Notes: generated by a model not told the origin, from the letters alone. Positions 27,698 through 36,894 are shown, counted from the stretch's first letter. The stretch: DNA of 64,000 bases from Pseudomonas sp. ok272 (GCF_900109995.1 NZ_FOCB01000015.1:61984-125983); one strand, 5' to 3'. Program-made: numbers and translations.

Positions 27698-27813
27698 TGC
27701 CTGAAACTAAAACACGTCTTCTGATGTTTGGCCTGCACACGTTTCGCGTGCGCGTCGTGCTGTGTTTTGTCGGAGAGAACGTATTGGATAACTAATCGAT
27801 AAGGATATCGCTC

Positions 27814-28761
27814 ATGTTGGTAAGTACAGCGTCGTTGCGTCAACCTACGTTCAAAGTGCCGAATCATCGGCGGCGGGCGCTTGAACAGTCAGTGGTTGAT
27901 TATGTAAAGAGTGAATGTGAAGTGCGTGCTGAATATGTACGCCGAAAGATAATGATCGCGGCAAAAGCCGCTCGCGAGGATCATGACGGTAGCGACTGCC
28001 TGTTTTTTACCTTGCCGGAGTTCTTTTGGAATGTTCCCTGGCGCGAAGTCGTCACTGAAGATGAACTGCATCAGTTGAACGCGGCCTATCTGGAATACGT
28101 GCCGACGTACGTGATGGGCTTGGTGAAGGACCTCCCGTTCGAGCGTTACGGCAAGATCGTGTTGTTGGCGGGGAGTTGCGCGACCCTGATCAAGGTCGGG
28201 GAGGGTGACGCCAGCTATTATGATGTGATCAATTATTTGCTGGCGATTACCAATAAGGAATACGAAAATGATGTCCCGCTTATGTCCATGTGGCCAAAGC
28301 GCAATGTGTCAGGCATCGATTTCGGCAAACATGTAGGGTTCGAGGAGGGGTATTGGTTTTTTAATCTCTCTGAAGGGCTCACGGTAAAAGTAAAGAAGTT
28401 GAGTAATGTCCGAGCAGAGCATAGTTACTTTGGTGGCTACGAAGCGTTGTTTGTGAATAGCCTCGTGATGGGGTGCCCGTTTGGTATTAACTTGTGCCTC
28501 GACTATGCGGTGCTGGAGGAGGGTGAGCGAGATCAGGAGATTGAACTTTCCGGTGTGAAAGTCGATTTTTTAATTGCCTGTGGCATGGACGTTGATTACG
28601 GCAAGCTCCATCCGTCTTCGGTCCAATACATTGTCAGGAACGACGGTATGGGCGAGGGTGAGTGCGAAGTAGTGAAACTTGAGGCGGGCAGGATTGTGGG
28701 GGTTGTGCCCTCCGTTGTTATTGACGACAACCTCTATTTAACGCCCCTCAACATCGACTAG
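27814..28761 (+). CDS. Orphan protein resembling the nitrilase (carbon-nitrogen hydrolase) fold
   Basis: A 315-residue protein with no name I can recall. Three segments fit the Glu-Lys-Cys triad of nitrilase-superfamily amidohydrolases: LFFTLPEFFWN (Glu69), VKVKKLSNV (Lys194 or neighbour) and GINLCLDYAVL (Cys228). The last is followed 23 residues later by VDFLIACGMDV, as the family's strand after the cysteine. The Lys-Cys spacing of about 34 matches classic nitrilases; the Glu-Lys spacing is longer than usual. This is a motif-level inference. The gene is AT-richer than its surroundings, stands alone between a miniature element with terminator and a small gene, and starts after AAGGA. Confidence 0.7.
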   Translation: MLVSTASLRQPTFKVPNHRRRALEQSVVDYVKSECEVRAEYVRRKIMIAAKAAREDHDGSDCLFFTLPEFFWNVPWREVVTEDELHQLNAAYLEYVPTYVMGLVKDLPFERYGKIVLLAGSCATLIKVGEGDASYYDVINYLLAITNKEYENDVPLMSMWPKRNVSGIDFGKHVGFEEGYWFFNLSEGLTVKVKKLSNVRAEHSYFGGYEALFVNSLVMGCPFGINLCLDYAVLEEGERDQEIELSGVKVDFLIACGMDVDYGKLHPSSVQYIVRNDGMGEGECEVVKLEAGRIVGVVPSVVIDDNLYLTPLNID

Positions 28762-28829
28762 TGCTGGAGTATCAGATCCAGCCTGCCCGTGGAAGGAAAG
28801 GCAGGCTGGATCTTTGACGCAATCCTGTT

Positions 28830-29018
28830 TCAGTGATGGACAGGCTCACGCTGGTGTTCCTGGGACTCCAACTCGGCCTTATAGCGATGGGCATCGATCT
28901 CGGAGTGGAACATGCCGACCAGCAAGTCTTGTTGATGCACATCCCAGATCCGGATACCGGCGGCTACGCCTTCGTGGGACATGTGTGAATCGTCGCGTTC
29001 AGTTACTTTTACAGTCAT
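28830..29018 (-). CDS. Small conserved hypothetical protein
   Basis: A 62-residue soluble protein, beginning MTVKVTERDDSH. It has a patch of small-domain character (GIRIWDVHQQDLLVGMFHSEIDAHRYKAELE) and a His-rich tail. I do not know its function. Start and length give a compact, plausible protein, and a AGCTAGCAGATG-type leader precedes it. It is convergent with the nitrilase-like gene. Confidence 0.62.
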   Translation of the reverse strand: MTVKVTERDDSHMSHEGVAAGIRIWDVHQQDLLVGMFHSEIDAHRYKAELESQEHQREPVHH

Positions 29019-29237
29019 CTGCTAGCTCCAATCTCAATTGATCTGCAGCAAAGCGTGTGCAGGCCTTTGTTATATGTTTTGGTAGCTTGCTAAGTAAATA
29101 CACTGGATCGGTAATGGTTTGTTGCAGGAACTGATAAAGTCGTCCAGCCCCCGCGGGCCGCGGCATTCGGTCGCAGGGCGGTTGGTTTCATGAAAGAAGC
29201 TTCATGTGTTCGATGGTCACGGGGCTGTTCGACAGGC

Positions 29238-29268
29238 GAAAAAAAGCCCCGCTTTCGCGAGGCTTTTT
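29238..29268 (-). terminator. Terminator downstream of the DUF3108 gene
   Basis: Near-complementary arms AAGCCTCGC and GCGGGGCTT around GAAA, read on the minus strand, then a T run. The A-rich opposite flank could let it work in both directions. Confidence 0.85.
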
Positions 29269-29281
29269 AGGCTGATCCGGC

Positions 29282-30001
29282 TTACTGGCCCTTGATCGGC
29301 TTACCTTCGACAGTGCCGTCCTGGAGCATGATGTTGTACTCCTTGCCGTCGGTTTCGACTTGGCGCAGGGCGACCAGAACATGGCCCCAATCCTTGGCGA
29401 ACCACATCTCAGTGATGCGCTTGCTGCCGCTTTCGGCAGGTGGGCGCACGCGCTCGACCTTGATGGCGTCGATGCTGCCGACCTTGGTGTTGACCTTCTC
29501 TGGCCCCAGGACGCGGAAATCGTAGGTGTCGGTGTCTTCACCTTCGACCACCTGGTAGCTCATGCTTTTCTTGCCGGCTGCGACATCGCGTTGCAAGGCC
29601 AGTTGGTAGGTGGACTTGTCCAGCATGCCGGTATTGAGCGGCACCTTGACCGCGTCGCCGCGATCTGTACCGGTGACCATCTTGGTGGTCCAGTCGAAGT
29701 CCAGGTTGATCTTCTTGGCTTTGCCCAGGCCACCACGTTCGAAGTGATAGGACTGGGGCAGCAAGGTGTCCTTGTCCAGCTTCAGGGTGCTTTCTTCCGT
29801 CAGGCTCGCAATCATCATCGATGCCTTGAAGCTGAGCTTCCAGTCACCGTTGCTGGTTTTTTCAAGGCTGCGTGCCGCGGTGCCGCTCATGGGAAGTTGC
29901 TTCCAGTCGGCGGTGTAGCTGGCGGAGAACGGTTGAAGATCGGCTGCCTGTGCAAATGGCAGGGCAAACAAGGCACAAGCGAGGAGCAGGATGCGACGCA
30001 T
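29282..30001 (-). CDS. DUF3108 periplasmic protein
   Basis: A 239-residue precursor with a Sec signal peptide (MRRILLLACALFALPFAQAA, cleavage after AQA at about residue 19). The mature part is the beta-rich DUF3108 family, with YTADWKQLPMSGTAARSL, FDWTTKMVTG and ITEMWFAKDWGHVLVALR. The function is unknown. It lies eight bases downstream of purN on the same strand and could be read through from purMN; this neighbour order is common in pseudomonads. Confidence 0.85.
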   Translation of the reverse strand: MRRILLLACALFALPFAQAADLQPFSASYTADWKQLPMSGTAARSLEKTSNGDWKLSFKASMMIASLTEESTLKLDKDTLLPQSYHFERGGLGKAKKINLDFDWTTKMVTGTDRGDAVKVPLNTGMLDKSTYQLALQRDVAAGKKSMSYQVVEGEDTDTYDFRVLGPEKVNTKVGSIDAIKVERVRPPAESGSKRITEMWFAKDWGHVLVALRQVETDGKEYNIMLQDGTVEGKPIKGQ

Positions 30002-30009
30002 AAAATCTC

Positions 30010-30663
30010 CTAGTTACGAATCAAGTGACCACAGGCCGCAAGTAATTGACCGTCCAGTAAAGCACCTTCTTCGCCAAGGCTCAGTCGACCTTCGGCGAAC
30101 CAGCGCACAGCCATTGGGTAAATCAGGTGTTCGCGCACGTGTACTCGCTGCGCCAGGCTGTGTGGCGTGTCATGCAACTCTACCGGTATTACTGCCTGTA
30201 CGACCAGTGGTCCGCCATCGAGTTCCTCGGTGACGAAGTGCACGCTGCAGCCATGGTCCGTATCGCCGGCCTCCAGCGCTCGCTGGTGGGTGTGTAACCC
30301 TTTGTATTTGGGCAGCAACGAGGGATGGATATTGAGCAGGCGGCCCTGGTAATGACGAACGAAGTCGGCGCTGAGAATGCGCATGAACCCGGCCAGTACC
30401 ACCAGCTTGGGTTCAAACACATCGATCAGTTCGATCAAGGCTGCATCGAAGGCCTCGCGACCTTCGAATGCCTTGTGATCCAGGGAGCGGGTGTCGATAC
30501 CCGCGTCCCTGGCGCGCTGGAGGCCGTAGGCCTCGGCGCGATTGGAGATCACTGCGCGAATGCGCACAGGGTTGTCCGCCTGCTGCGCATCGTCGATCAA
30601 GGCCTGCAAGTTACTGCCGGTACCCGACAGCAGCACCACAACATCACAGGTCTGAGGCTTCAT
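30010..30663 (-). CDS. purN: Phosphoribosylglycinamide formyltransferase (GAR transformylase)
   Basis: PurN formylates GAR using 10-formyl-tetrahydrofolate in purine synthesis. The 217-residue protein has the phosphate loop SGTGSNLQALID (about residues 13-24). It also has the GFMRILSADFV folate-binding segment and the catalytic Asn-His-Asp set in NIHPSLLPKYKG with GDTDHGCSVHFV. The start at 30663 overlaps the purM stop by one base, so the two are coupled. Confidence 0.95.
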   Translation of the reverse strand: MKPQTCDVVVLLSGTGSNLQALIDDAQQADNPVRIRAVISNRAEAYGLQRARDAGIDTRSLDHKAFEGREAFDAALIELIDVFEPKLVVLAGFMRILSADFVRHYQGRLLNIHPSLLPKYKGLHTHQRALEAGDTDHGCSVHFVTEELDGGPLVVQAVIPVELHDTPHSLAQRVHVREHLIYPMAVRWFAEGRLSLGEEGALLDGQLLAACGHLIRN

Positions 30664-31721
30664 CAGTGTGCCTTGAGGTTCTTCAGTTCGACCTGCGGCG
30701 CGCCTTCGGCGGCGTCGGTGATCTGGCCGATGACCCACGGTTGCTCGCCCGCTTCACGCAGGACGTTCAGCGCGGTCTCGACATCAGCCTGGGCGACACA
30801 GATCACCATGCCAACGCCGCAGTTCAGCACGCGATGCATCTCGGTTTCGTCAACGTTGCCGTTGGCCTGCAGCCAGTCGAAGACGGCAGGGCGGGTCCAG
30901 CTAGCCACATCAACCACCGCTTGAGCGCCTTTTGGCAGCACCCGCGGGATGTTGTCGAGCAGGCCACCACCGGTGATGTGGGCCATGGCCTTGACGGCGC
31001 CGGTATCCTTGATCAGCTTGAGCAGCGGCTTGACGTAGATACGGGTCGGCGCCATCAGCAGGTCGGACAGCGGCTTGCCATCGAGCTGGGTGTTTTCGAT
31101 GTCGGCACCGGACACTTCGATGATCTTGCGGATCAGCGAATAGCCATTGGAGTGTGGACCGGAAGACGGCAGGGCAAGCAGGGCGTCGCCCGCAGCGACT
31201 TTGGAGCCGTCGATGATTTCCGACTTCTCGACGACGCCAACGCAGAAACCGGCCAGGTCGTAGTCTTCGCCTTCGTACATGCCTGGCATTTCCGCGGTTT
31301 CGCCGCCTACCAGCGAGCAACCGGACAGTTCACAACCTGCGCCGATGCCGGTAACCACCTGGGCGGCGGTGTCGACATTGAGCTTGCCGGTGGCGTAGTA
31401 GTCGAGGAAGAACAGCGGCTCGGCACCACAGACCACCAGGTCGTTGACGCACATGGCAACGAGGTCGATGCCGATGCTGTCGTGCTTGTTCAGGTTCAGC
31501 GCCAGGCGCAGCTTGGTCCCCACACCGTCGGTGCCAGAAACCAGCACAGGCTGTTTGTAGCCGGCCGGGATTTCGCAGAGGGCGCCGAAACCACCCAGGC
31601 CGCCCATGACTTCCGGGCGCGCAGTGCGCTTGGCGACGCTCTTGATGCGTTCGACCAATGCTTCGCCGGCGTCGATGTCTACACCGGCGTCTTTGTAGCT
31701 CAGGGAGGGTTGCTTGCTCAT
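30663..31721 (-). CDS. purM: Phosphoribosylformylglycinamidine cyclo-ligase (AIR synthetase)
   Basis: PurM closes the imidazole ring of AIR with ATP. The 352-residue protein starts MSKQPSLSYKDAGVDIDAG, the classic family N-terminus. It has DGVGTKLRLA, the CVNDLVVCGAEPLFFLDYYATG signature and GGETAEMPGMY. The start at 31721 is supported by a CTAAAGGCC-type leader and by similarity; the longer frame upstream is not protein-like. It is the first gene of purM-purN. Confidence 0.95.
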   Translation of the reverse strand: MSKQPSLSYKDAGVDIDAGEALVERIKSVAKRTARPEVMGGLGGFGALCEIPAGYKQPVLVSGTDGVGTKLRLALNLNKHDSIGIDLVAMCVNDLVVCGAEPLFFLDYYATGKLNVDTAAQVVTGIGAGCELSGCSLVGGETAEMPGMYEGEDYDLAGFCVGVVEKSEIIDGSKVAAGDALLALPSSGPHSNGYSLIRKIIEVSGADIENTQLDGKPLSDLLMAPTRIYVKPLLKLIKDTGAVKAMAHITGGGLLDNIPRVLPKGAQAVVDVASWTRPAVFDWLQANGNVDETEMHRVLNCGVGMVICVAQADVETALNVLREAGEQPWVIGQITDAAEGAPQVELKNLKAH

Positions 31722-32110
31722 GATCCAGGCCTTTAGGAGGGGGATTTCTGGGTAACGACCGAGTTCGGTGAGGACGCTGAAAAGCTGCTGGCGTGGTGGC
31801 CGCGCACGTATTCCAGGGTACCCAGCCATAGCCGGTCTGCGAAGGCGCGCGATTTTATCAGGCTTGAGGGGCAGCGGCCATCCTCGGGCCGACGGGCAGG
31901 GGCATATCGTGTAAAAAAAGCCGAAATGCTCGGTGTTGGCGGCCTCGCCGATGCCTGTATAAGGTATAGCTGTTAACCGGCTATCGTTATGACATTGCGA
32001 AAACTTCCAGCGATCGTGTGAGTGTTTGGCCAGGCTGTGTGGTCACAGTTTTGCTTTGGTCGGTTCACCCGGTCTGTTCCAGCCGCTTTTTTTGTCGTCG
32101 GGAATCTTCC
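31722..32110. other. Divergent intergenic region between purM and the DUF2066 gene
   Basis: This 389-base gap must hold both promoters. A TGTATAAGG stretch near 31955 is a possible -10 for the plus-strand gene. I see no clear repeat, RNA gene or PurR-like palindrome. Confidence 0.45.
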
Positions 32111-33160
32111 ATGCGTCTGTGTAAATTTCTGTTTGTGGGTTGCTTGTCGGTATTCAGTCTGGCGAGTCATGCCCAAACCGTCAGTGACCTCTATCGAGTG
32201 CGCGAGCCCGTCAGCAGCCAGACTCCGCAAGAGCGGGATCAAGCGACCCAGCGTGCGCTCGATACGCTGGTGTTGCGTCTCACGGGCGACGCCAAGGCCG
32301 CGCAAAACCCCGGGCTTGAAGCGATTCGCAAGGACCCGCAACAAATCATCAGCCAATTTGGCTATGACGCAGGTCCTCCGGAAAGCCTGCAGGTGGAGTT
32401 CGATCCCGCGAGTACCAATCGCGCGCTACGCCGGGCTGGATTGGCCCTGTGGGGGACCAATCGGCCCTCGATTCTCGGCTGGTGGCTCAACGATTCGGCC
32501 GAGGGTTCAAGCCTGGTCGGTGATGGCCAGGCCAGTGCCGAGCCATTGCGCCGTGCCGCTCAGCACCGTGGCTTGCCGTTACGCCTGCCGATGGCGGACC
32601 TGAACGAGCAGATCGTGGCCACGGCGCCGAATCTTGAAGGCAGCGACCCGGCGCCACTGCGTGATATTTCCGAGCGCTACGGTGCGGATGGCTTGCTGGC
32701 GGTGCATGCCCGGGAAGAAGGGGGGCAATGGCAGGCCCAGTGGCATTTTTGGCTGGGCGATCAACGTGAACAAGGCACTGTGCAGGGGGCTGACAGTGCA
32801 GCCGTAGCGGATGCGGTGTTGCTGGCCGTGAGCGAACGCCTGGCACTCCGTTTTGCTGCCAAGCCAGGCGCGAGCACCGAGCAATTGCTGGAGGTGCAAG
32901 GCATGAACCTTGAGCGCTATGCGGCGCTGGGGCATTTGCTGGAGCCGTTTGCTGGTCGTCCGCTGAGTATCGATGGCGATCGGATTGTCTATCGCGTCAA
33001 TGGCAATGCCGATCAACTGCGTGCGCAATTGGGCCTGGCGAAGCTACAGGAAGTCCCGGCGGGTACTGCTTCCGTGCCGGTCCAGCCGATTGCCGGTGGT
33101 ACGATGCCGGCCGTTGCGCTTATGCCAGCCGCGAAGGCGGGCTTGAGTTTTCGCTGGTAG
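32111..33160 (+). CDS. DUF2066 exported protein
   Basis: A 349-residue precursor with a signal peptide (MRLCKFLFVGCLSVFSLASHAQ, cleavage after SHA at about residue 20). The mature protein follows the DUF2066 pattern: DLYRVREPVSSQTPQERDQA, LDTLVLRLTGD and a WWLNDSAEG segment in the middle. The role is unknown; the family is widespread in gammaproteobacteria, often next to purM and hda as here. The ATG at 32111 was chosen because it restores the signal peptide. Confidence 0.85.
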   Translation: MRLCKFLFVGCLSVFSLASHAQTVSDLYRVREPVSSQTPQERDQATQRALDTLVLRLTGDAKAAQNPGLEAIRKDPQQIISQFGYDAGPPESLQVEFDPASTNRALRRAGLALWGTNRPSILGWWLNDSAEGSSLVGDGQASAEPLRRAAQHRGLPLRLPMADLNEQIVATAPNLEGSDPAPLRDISERYGADGLLAVHAREEGGQWQAQWHFWLGDQREQGTVQGADSAAVADAVLLAVSERLALRFAAKPGASTEQLLEVQGMNLERYAALGHLLEPFAGRPLSIDGDRIVYRVNGNADQLRAQLGLAKLQEVPAGTASVPVQPIAGGTMPAVALMPAAKAGLSFRW

Positions 33161-33190
33161 TTTTTCTCTCTATATAAGCAGGGGTGGTTC

Positions 33191-34261
33191 ATGGCCGATT
33201 CGCGGCGTTGGGTTTGGCTGGGTGGCGTCGCCTTGCTGTGTGTCTTTGTGTACCTGCTGCACCCGATCCTGACGCCGTTTCTGGTGGCGTTGGGGCTGGC
33301 CTATCTGTTCGACCCGTTGGTGGATCGCCTGGAGAAGTTTGGCTTGTCCCGCACCTGGGGCGTAGTGGCGGTGTTTGCGCTGTTTACCTTGATCATCATG
33401 GCTTTGTTGCTGGTGCTGGTGCCGATGCTCGCCAAGCAGCTGTTTCGTTTGTACGAACTGGCACCGCAGGTACTCGATTGGTTGCAGCACACGGCGATGC
33501 CTTGGGCGCAATCGAAACTGGGGCTGGCGGACGGCTTTTGGAAGTTCGACAAGGTCAAGGCGGCCATCAGCGAACACGTGGGGCAGACCACCGATATCGT
33601 CGGCGTGGTGTTGAGCAAGGCCACGGCGTCGAGCCTGGCCTTGATCGGCTGGCTGGCCAATCTGGTGTTGATCCCGGTCGTGAGCTTCTATTTGCTGCGC
33701 GACTGGGACCTGATGATCGCCAAGATCCGCAGCCTGTTGCCTCGCGATAGCGAGGCGCGTGTGGTGTCGCTGGCCAGTGAGTGCCACGAGGTGCTGGGTG
33801 CGTTTGTGCGCGGGCAGTTGCTGGTGATGCTGGCATTGGGGGTGATCTACGCGGCCGGGCTGATGCTGGTTGGCCTGGAACTGGGGCTGTTGATCGGGTT
33901 GATCGCCGGCTTGGCGGCCATCGTGCCGTACATGGGGTTTGTGATTGGCATCGGTGCGGCGCTGGTAGCCGGGTTGTTCCAGTTTGGCGGCGACGTGTAC
34001 CCGATGATCGGTATTGTTGCAGTGTTCATGGTGGGGCAGGCGCTGGAAGGCATGGTGCTGACGCCCTTGCTGGTGGGGGATCGAATTGGCTTGCATCCGG
34101 TGGCGGTGATCTTTGCGATCCTGGCGGGTGGGGAGTTGTTTGGTTTCACCGGCATTCTGCTGGCGTTGCCGGTGGCGGCGGTGATTATGGTGCTGGTGCG
34201 TCATGTGCATGATTTGTATAAGGATTCAGGCATCTACAGTGGCGCGGAAGAATCCGACTGA
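33191..34261 (+). CDS. AI-2E family transporter (PerM-like)
   Basis: A 356-residue inner-membrane protein of the AI-2E/PerM family, with about seven to eight membrane segments. Examples are the N-terminal pair at about 8-45, one near 60-80, and a C-terminal bundle from about 205 to 340. The conserved PYMGFVIGIGAALVAG and GDRIGLHPVAVIFAILAGGELFG stretches are diagnostic. Members export small molecules such as AI-2 or act as sodium/proton antiporters, so the substrate cannot be told. It follows the DUF2066 gene by 30 bases and probably shares its transcript. Confidence 0.88.
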   Translation: MADSRRWVWLGGVALLCVFVYLLHPILTPFLVALGLAYLFDPLVDRLEKFGLSRTWGVVAVFALFTLIIMALLLVLVPMLAKQLFRLYELAPQVLDWLQHTAMPWAQSKLGLADGFWKFDKVKAAISEHVGQTTDIVGVVLSKATASSLALIGWLANLVLIPVVSFYLLRDWDLMIAKIRSLLPRDSEARVVSLASECHEVLGAFVRGQLLVMLALGVIYAAGLMLVGLELGLLIGLIAGLAAIVPYMGFVIGIGAALVAGLFQFGGDVYPMIGIVAVFMVGQALEGMVLTPLLVGDRIGLHPVAVIFAILAGGELFGFTGILLALPVAAVIMVLVRHVHDLYKDSGIYSGAEESD

Positions 34262-34483
34262 GCAGCCCTGCCGATGGGGGGTTCAAGGCTGCCCGGTGTG
34301 TGTCCGGGTTGGCCTTTGCTGGAATGCCATCACTGGCGACAAGCTCCAATACGAACGACAGGTGAACGCAAACCTTTGATTTTGCTTATGGTCTAGCGCA
34401 TTGTGCGGCCGGCGTCACGGGTATAAACTTTGCAAACTTTACACAGAGGCCACTAACGGTTCGTTTGGAACTGTTCAGTCAGC

Positions 34484-35188
34484 ATGAAACCGATTCAGCT
34501 GCCCCTAGGTGTGCGTCTGCGTGATGACGCTACCTTTATCAACTACTACCCTGGCGCCAACGCCGCTGCACTGGGCTATGTCGAACGCTTGTGCGAAGCC
34601 GACGCCGGTTGGACCGAAAGTCTGATCTACCTGTGGGGCAAGGACGGCGTAGGGCGTACGCACTTGTTGCAAGCGGCGTGCTTGCGATTCGAGCAGTTGG
34701 GGGAGCCGGCGGTGTACCTGCCGTTGGCGGAGTTGCTGGATCGCGGGATCGAAATCCTCGACAACCTTGAGCAATACGAACTGGTTTGCCTGGATGATCT
34801 GCAGGCCGTTGCCGGGCGGGCTGATTGGGAAGAAGCGTTGTTCCATCTGTTCAATCGCCTGCGCGACAGTGGCCGTCGTTTGTTGATCGCGGCTTCCACC
34901 TCGCCCCGCGAGTTGCCCGTGAAGCTGGCCGACCTCAAATCCCGCCTGACCCTGGCATTGATTTTCCAGATGCGCCCGTTGTCTGACGAAGACAAATTGC
35001 GTGCACTGCAGTTGCGTGCCTCACGCCGCGGACTGCACCTGACGGATGAAGTGGGGCATTTTATTTTGACGCGCGGTACTCGCAGCATGAGCGCCTTGTT
35101 CGAGCTGCTTGAGCGCCTCGACCAGGCTTCCTTGCAAGCCCAGCGCAAGCTGACCATCCCCTTCCTCAAAGAAACCCTGGGCTGGTAA
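34484..35188 (+). CDS. hda: DnaA regulatory inactivator Hda
   Basis: Hda acts with the loaded sliding clamp to stimulate ATP hydrolysis by DnaA and so prevents re-initiation. The 234-residue protein has an N-terminal clamp-binding hexapeptide (QLPLGV, residues 5-10). A DnaA-type AAA+ module follows, with Walker A-like GKDGVGRTHLLQA (about 47-60), Walker B LVCLDDL and arginine-finger region LTLALIFQMRPLSDEDK. The DNA-binding domain of DnaA is absent, as expected. It is preceded by a 222-base gap, so it probably has its own promoter. Confidence 0.93.
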   Translation: MKPIQLPLGVRLRDDATFINYYPGANAAALGYVERLCEADAGWTESLIYLWGKDGVGRTHLLQAACLRFEQLGEPAVYLPLAELLDRGIEILDNLEQYELVCLDDLQAVAGRADWEEALFHLFNRLRDSGRRLLIAASTSPRELPVKLADLKSRLTLALIFQMRPLSDEDKLRALQLRASRRGLHLTDEVGHFILTRGTRSMSALFELLERLDQASLQAQRKLTIPFLKETLGW

Positions 35189-35401
35189 AACCGCGGCCTG
35201 TAGGGCGTTTCGGCATATTCCAGGCGTCAGAAAACACGCGTTGGCGAAGGTCTTCGCAATGCGCGTCGGTTCAAAATGGGCTTAAGCGCTTAGATGTTAA
35301 GACAAATCTGAAAAGTCACATTTGGCCTGATTGAATTTGCAAATGAGGTTGATAGAAGGCATAGTCTCGGCTTCTTTACAACTTCAGCCACGGTCGTGCC
35401 C

Positions 35402-36022
35402 ATGCTAAATCGCTTCGCACCCCTCGTGCCTCTCGCACTTGTCACCCTGTTATTTGGTTGCGCTGCGCACTCCCCAGTGTCCCAGCAAGCACCTTCGCAA
35501 CAGGTTCAAAATTCTACTACTGCCCAGTCTTCCGCTCTTTATCAGGAAGAACTGGCGACCGAAAAAGAACTGGCCGACTTCGCTAGCAGCAAGCCTTACC
35601 AGATGCCAGTTCTGGCCGACAGCATCCTGGAACGCGGCATGTCCCTGATCGGTACTCGCTACCGTTTCGGCGGTACCTCTGAAGCCGGTTTCGATTGCAG
35701 TGGTTTCATCGGTTATTTGTTCCGCGAAGAAGCCGGCATGAACCTGCCGCGTTCTACGCGCGAAATGATCAACGTTGACGCACCCTTGGTGTCGCGTAGC
35801 AAGCTGCAACCAGGTGATCTGCTGTTCTTCGCTACCAATGGTCGCCGTGGTCGTGTCAGCCACGCCGGGATCTACCTGGGCGATAACCAGTTCATTCACT
35901 CCAGCAGCCGCCGCAGCGGTGGAGTCCGGATCGATAACCTGGATGGCTACTGGAGCAAGACCTTCATCGAAGCCAAGCGCGCACTCGCCATGGCCCCAAC
36001 GACGGTCACTGCTCGCAAGTAA
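35402..36022 (+). CDS. NlpC/P60 family lipoprotein (murein endopeptidase-like)
   Basis: A 206-residue lipoprotein (lipobox LFGC, lipid Cys about residue 20). The C-terminal NlpC/P60 domain has the catalytic Cys in GFDCSGFIGYLF (about 99), the His in RVSHAGIYLGDNQFIHSS and a polar third residue. These enzymes cleave D-Glu-(meso)DAP-type bonds of peptidoglycan peptides, and MepS (Spr) of E. coli is the nearest known model. I start at ATG 35402; a GTG two codons upstream is possible. It is followed by a closely related second copy. Confidence 0.9.
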   Translation: MLNRFAPLVPLALVTLLFGCAAHSPVSQQAPSQQVQNSTTAQSSALYQEELATEKELADFASSKPYQMPVLADSILERGMSLIGTRYRFGGTSEAGFDCSGFIGYLFREEAGMNLPRSTREMINVDAPLVSRSKLQPGDLLFFATNGRRGRVSHAGIYLGDNQFIHSSSRRSGGVRIDNLDGYWSKTFIEAKRALAMAPTTVTARK

Positions 36023-36174
36023 GTAGCCCAGGGCGCCCGGATGCACTATCCGGGCGCTGGCTACCGAAAAATCGACCTCGCCGGTAATAACCCTTCATTT
36101 TGTACCCCGAACTTAAAGTCTTACTTGAAGTTTGGCGCGTAGCCGCTAGAATCCTGATCTATTGTTGATCAACT

Positions 36175-36208
36175 AACCGCGTAAGCCCTGCTTACGCGGT
36201 TTTGTTTT
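36175..36208 (+). terminator. Rho-independent terminator between the two NlpC/P60 genes
   Basis: Exact arms ACCGCGTAAG and CTTACGCGGT around CCCTG, then TTTGTTTT. The two lipoprotein genes are therefore not one operon. Confidence 0.9.
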
Positions 36209-36254
36209 CAGCCTCTGCGCAGAGAACGCCGCAGCCTGATCAGGATGTTCTTTA

Positions 36255-36788
36255 ATGACGATGTCGGCCCGCCTAGCAATAATGTTCTTCGCCGCGCTTC
36301 TCAGCGCCTGCGCCAGTCGTACACCGCCGCCCGCCAACGTGGTGCGTGCGCCGGTTTTCTCCTCCTCGCAAGCATTCTCCCCCGCGGCTGAAGACGTGCT
36401 GTTTCGTGCGTTGGGTTTGGTCGGCACACCTTATCGTTGGGGCGGCAATACACCGGACTCGGGTTTTGATTGCAGTGGCTTGATCGGCTATGTCTATCGC
36501 GATGCGGCGGGCATCTCTTTGCCACGCACCACGGGCGAAATGATTGGTATGCAGGCGCCGAGCGTGGGTAAAGAAGCCTTGCAAACCGGTGATCTGATTT
36601 TCTTCGCGACGAGTGGTGGTTCTCGTGTCAGTCACGCGGGTATCTATGTCGGCGAAGGTCGCTTCGTTCATGCACCAGCCACCGGCGGTACGGTCAAGCT
36701 GGACAGCCTGTCCAAGGCGTACTGGCAGAAAGCCTACCTGAGCGCCAAGCGGGTCATCACCCCGGAACACCTGGCGCGCAATCCCTAG
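36255..36788 (+). CDS. Second NlpC/P60 family lipoprotein
   Basis: A 177-residue lipoprotein, lipobox LLSAC with the Cys at about residue 19. The NlpC/P60 catalytic set is present as FDCSGLIGYVY (Cys about 74), RVSHAGIYVGEGRFVHAP and a GDLIFFAT strand. It is clearly paralogous to the upstream gene but shorter in the linker. The separate terminator, and the intervening 230 bases, suggest independent expression. The start may be residue 1 (MTM) or residue 3. Confidence 0.9.
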   Translation: MTMSARLAIMFFAALLSACASRTPPPANVVRAPVFSSSQAFSPAAEDVLFRALGLVGTPYRWGGNTPDSGFDCSGLIGYVYRDAAGISLPRTTGEMIGMQAPSVGKEALQTGDLIFFATSGGSRVSHAGIYVGEGRFVHAPATGGTVKLDSLSKAYWQKAYLSAKRVITPEHLARNP

Positions 36789-36861
36789 TGCGTGGCGGCC
36801 GCCCTGGCCGCTTTGTCACGTGGCCCGCAGCGGTTCTTTAGCCGCACAGGCCGAGCTTTAA

Positions 36862-36890
36862 TTGACGCTCCACCCCCAACCCTCTAACCT
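36862..36890 (+). promoter_or_regulatory. Sigma-70 promoter of the cobalamin cluster
   Basis: TTGACG (36862-36867), a 17-base spacer and TAACCT (36885-36890). It lies just upstream of the cobalamin riboswitch, so transcription should begin at about 36897. Confidence 0.65.
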
Positions 36891-36894
36891 TCGC

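Larger units (their letters stand above)
27434..27813. other. Intergenic region with miniature element and terminator
   Basis: This 380-base gap contains the palindromic element at 27447-27613 and the strong hairpin at 27656-27697. The last roughly 115 bases before the nitrilase-like gene should carry its promoter, but I cannot pick out convincing boxes. Confidence 0.6.
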
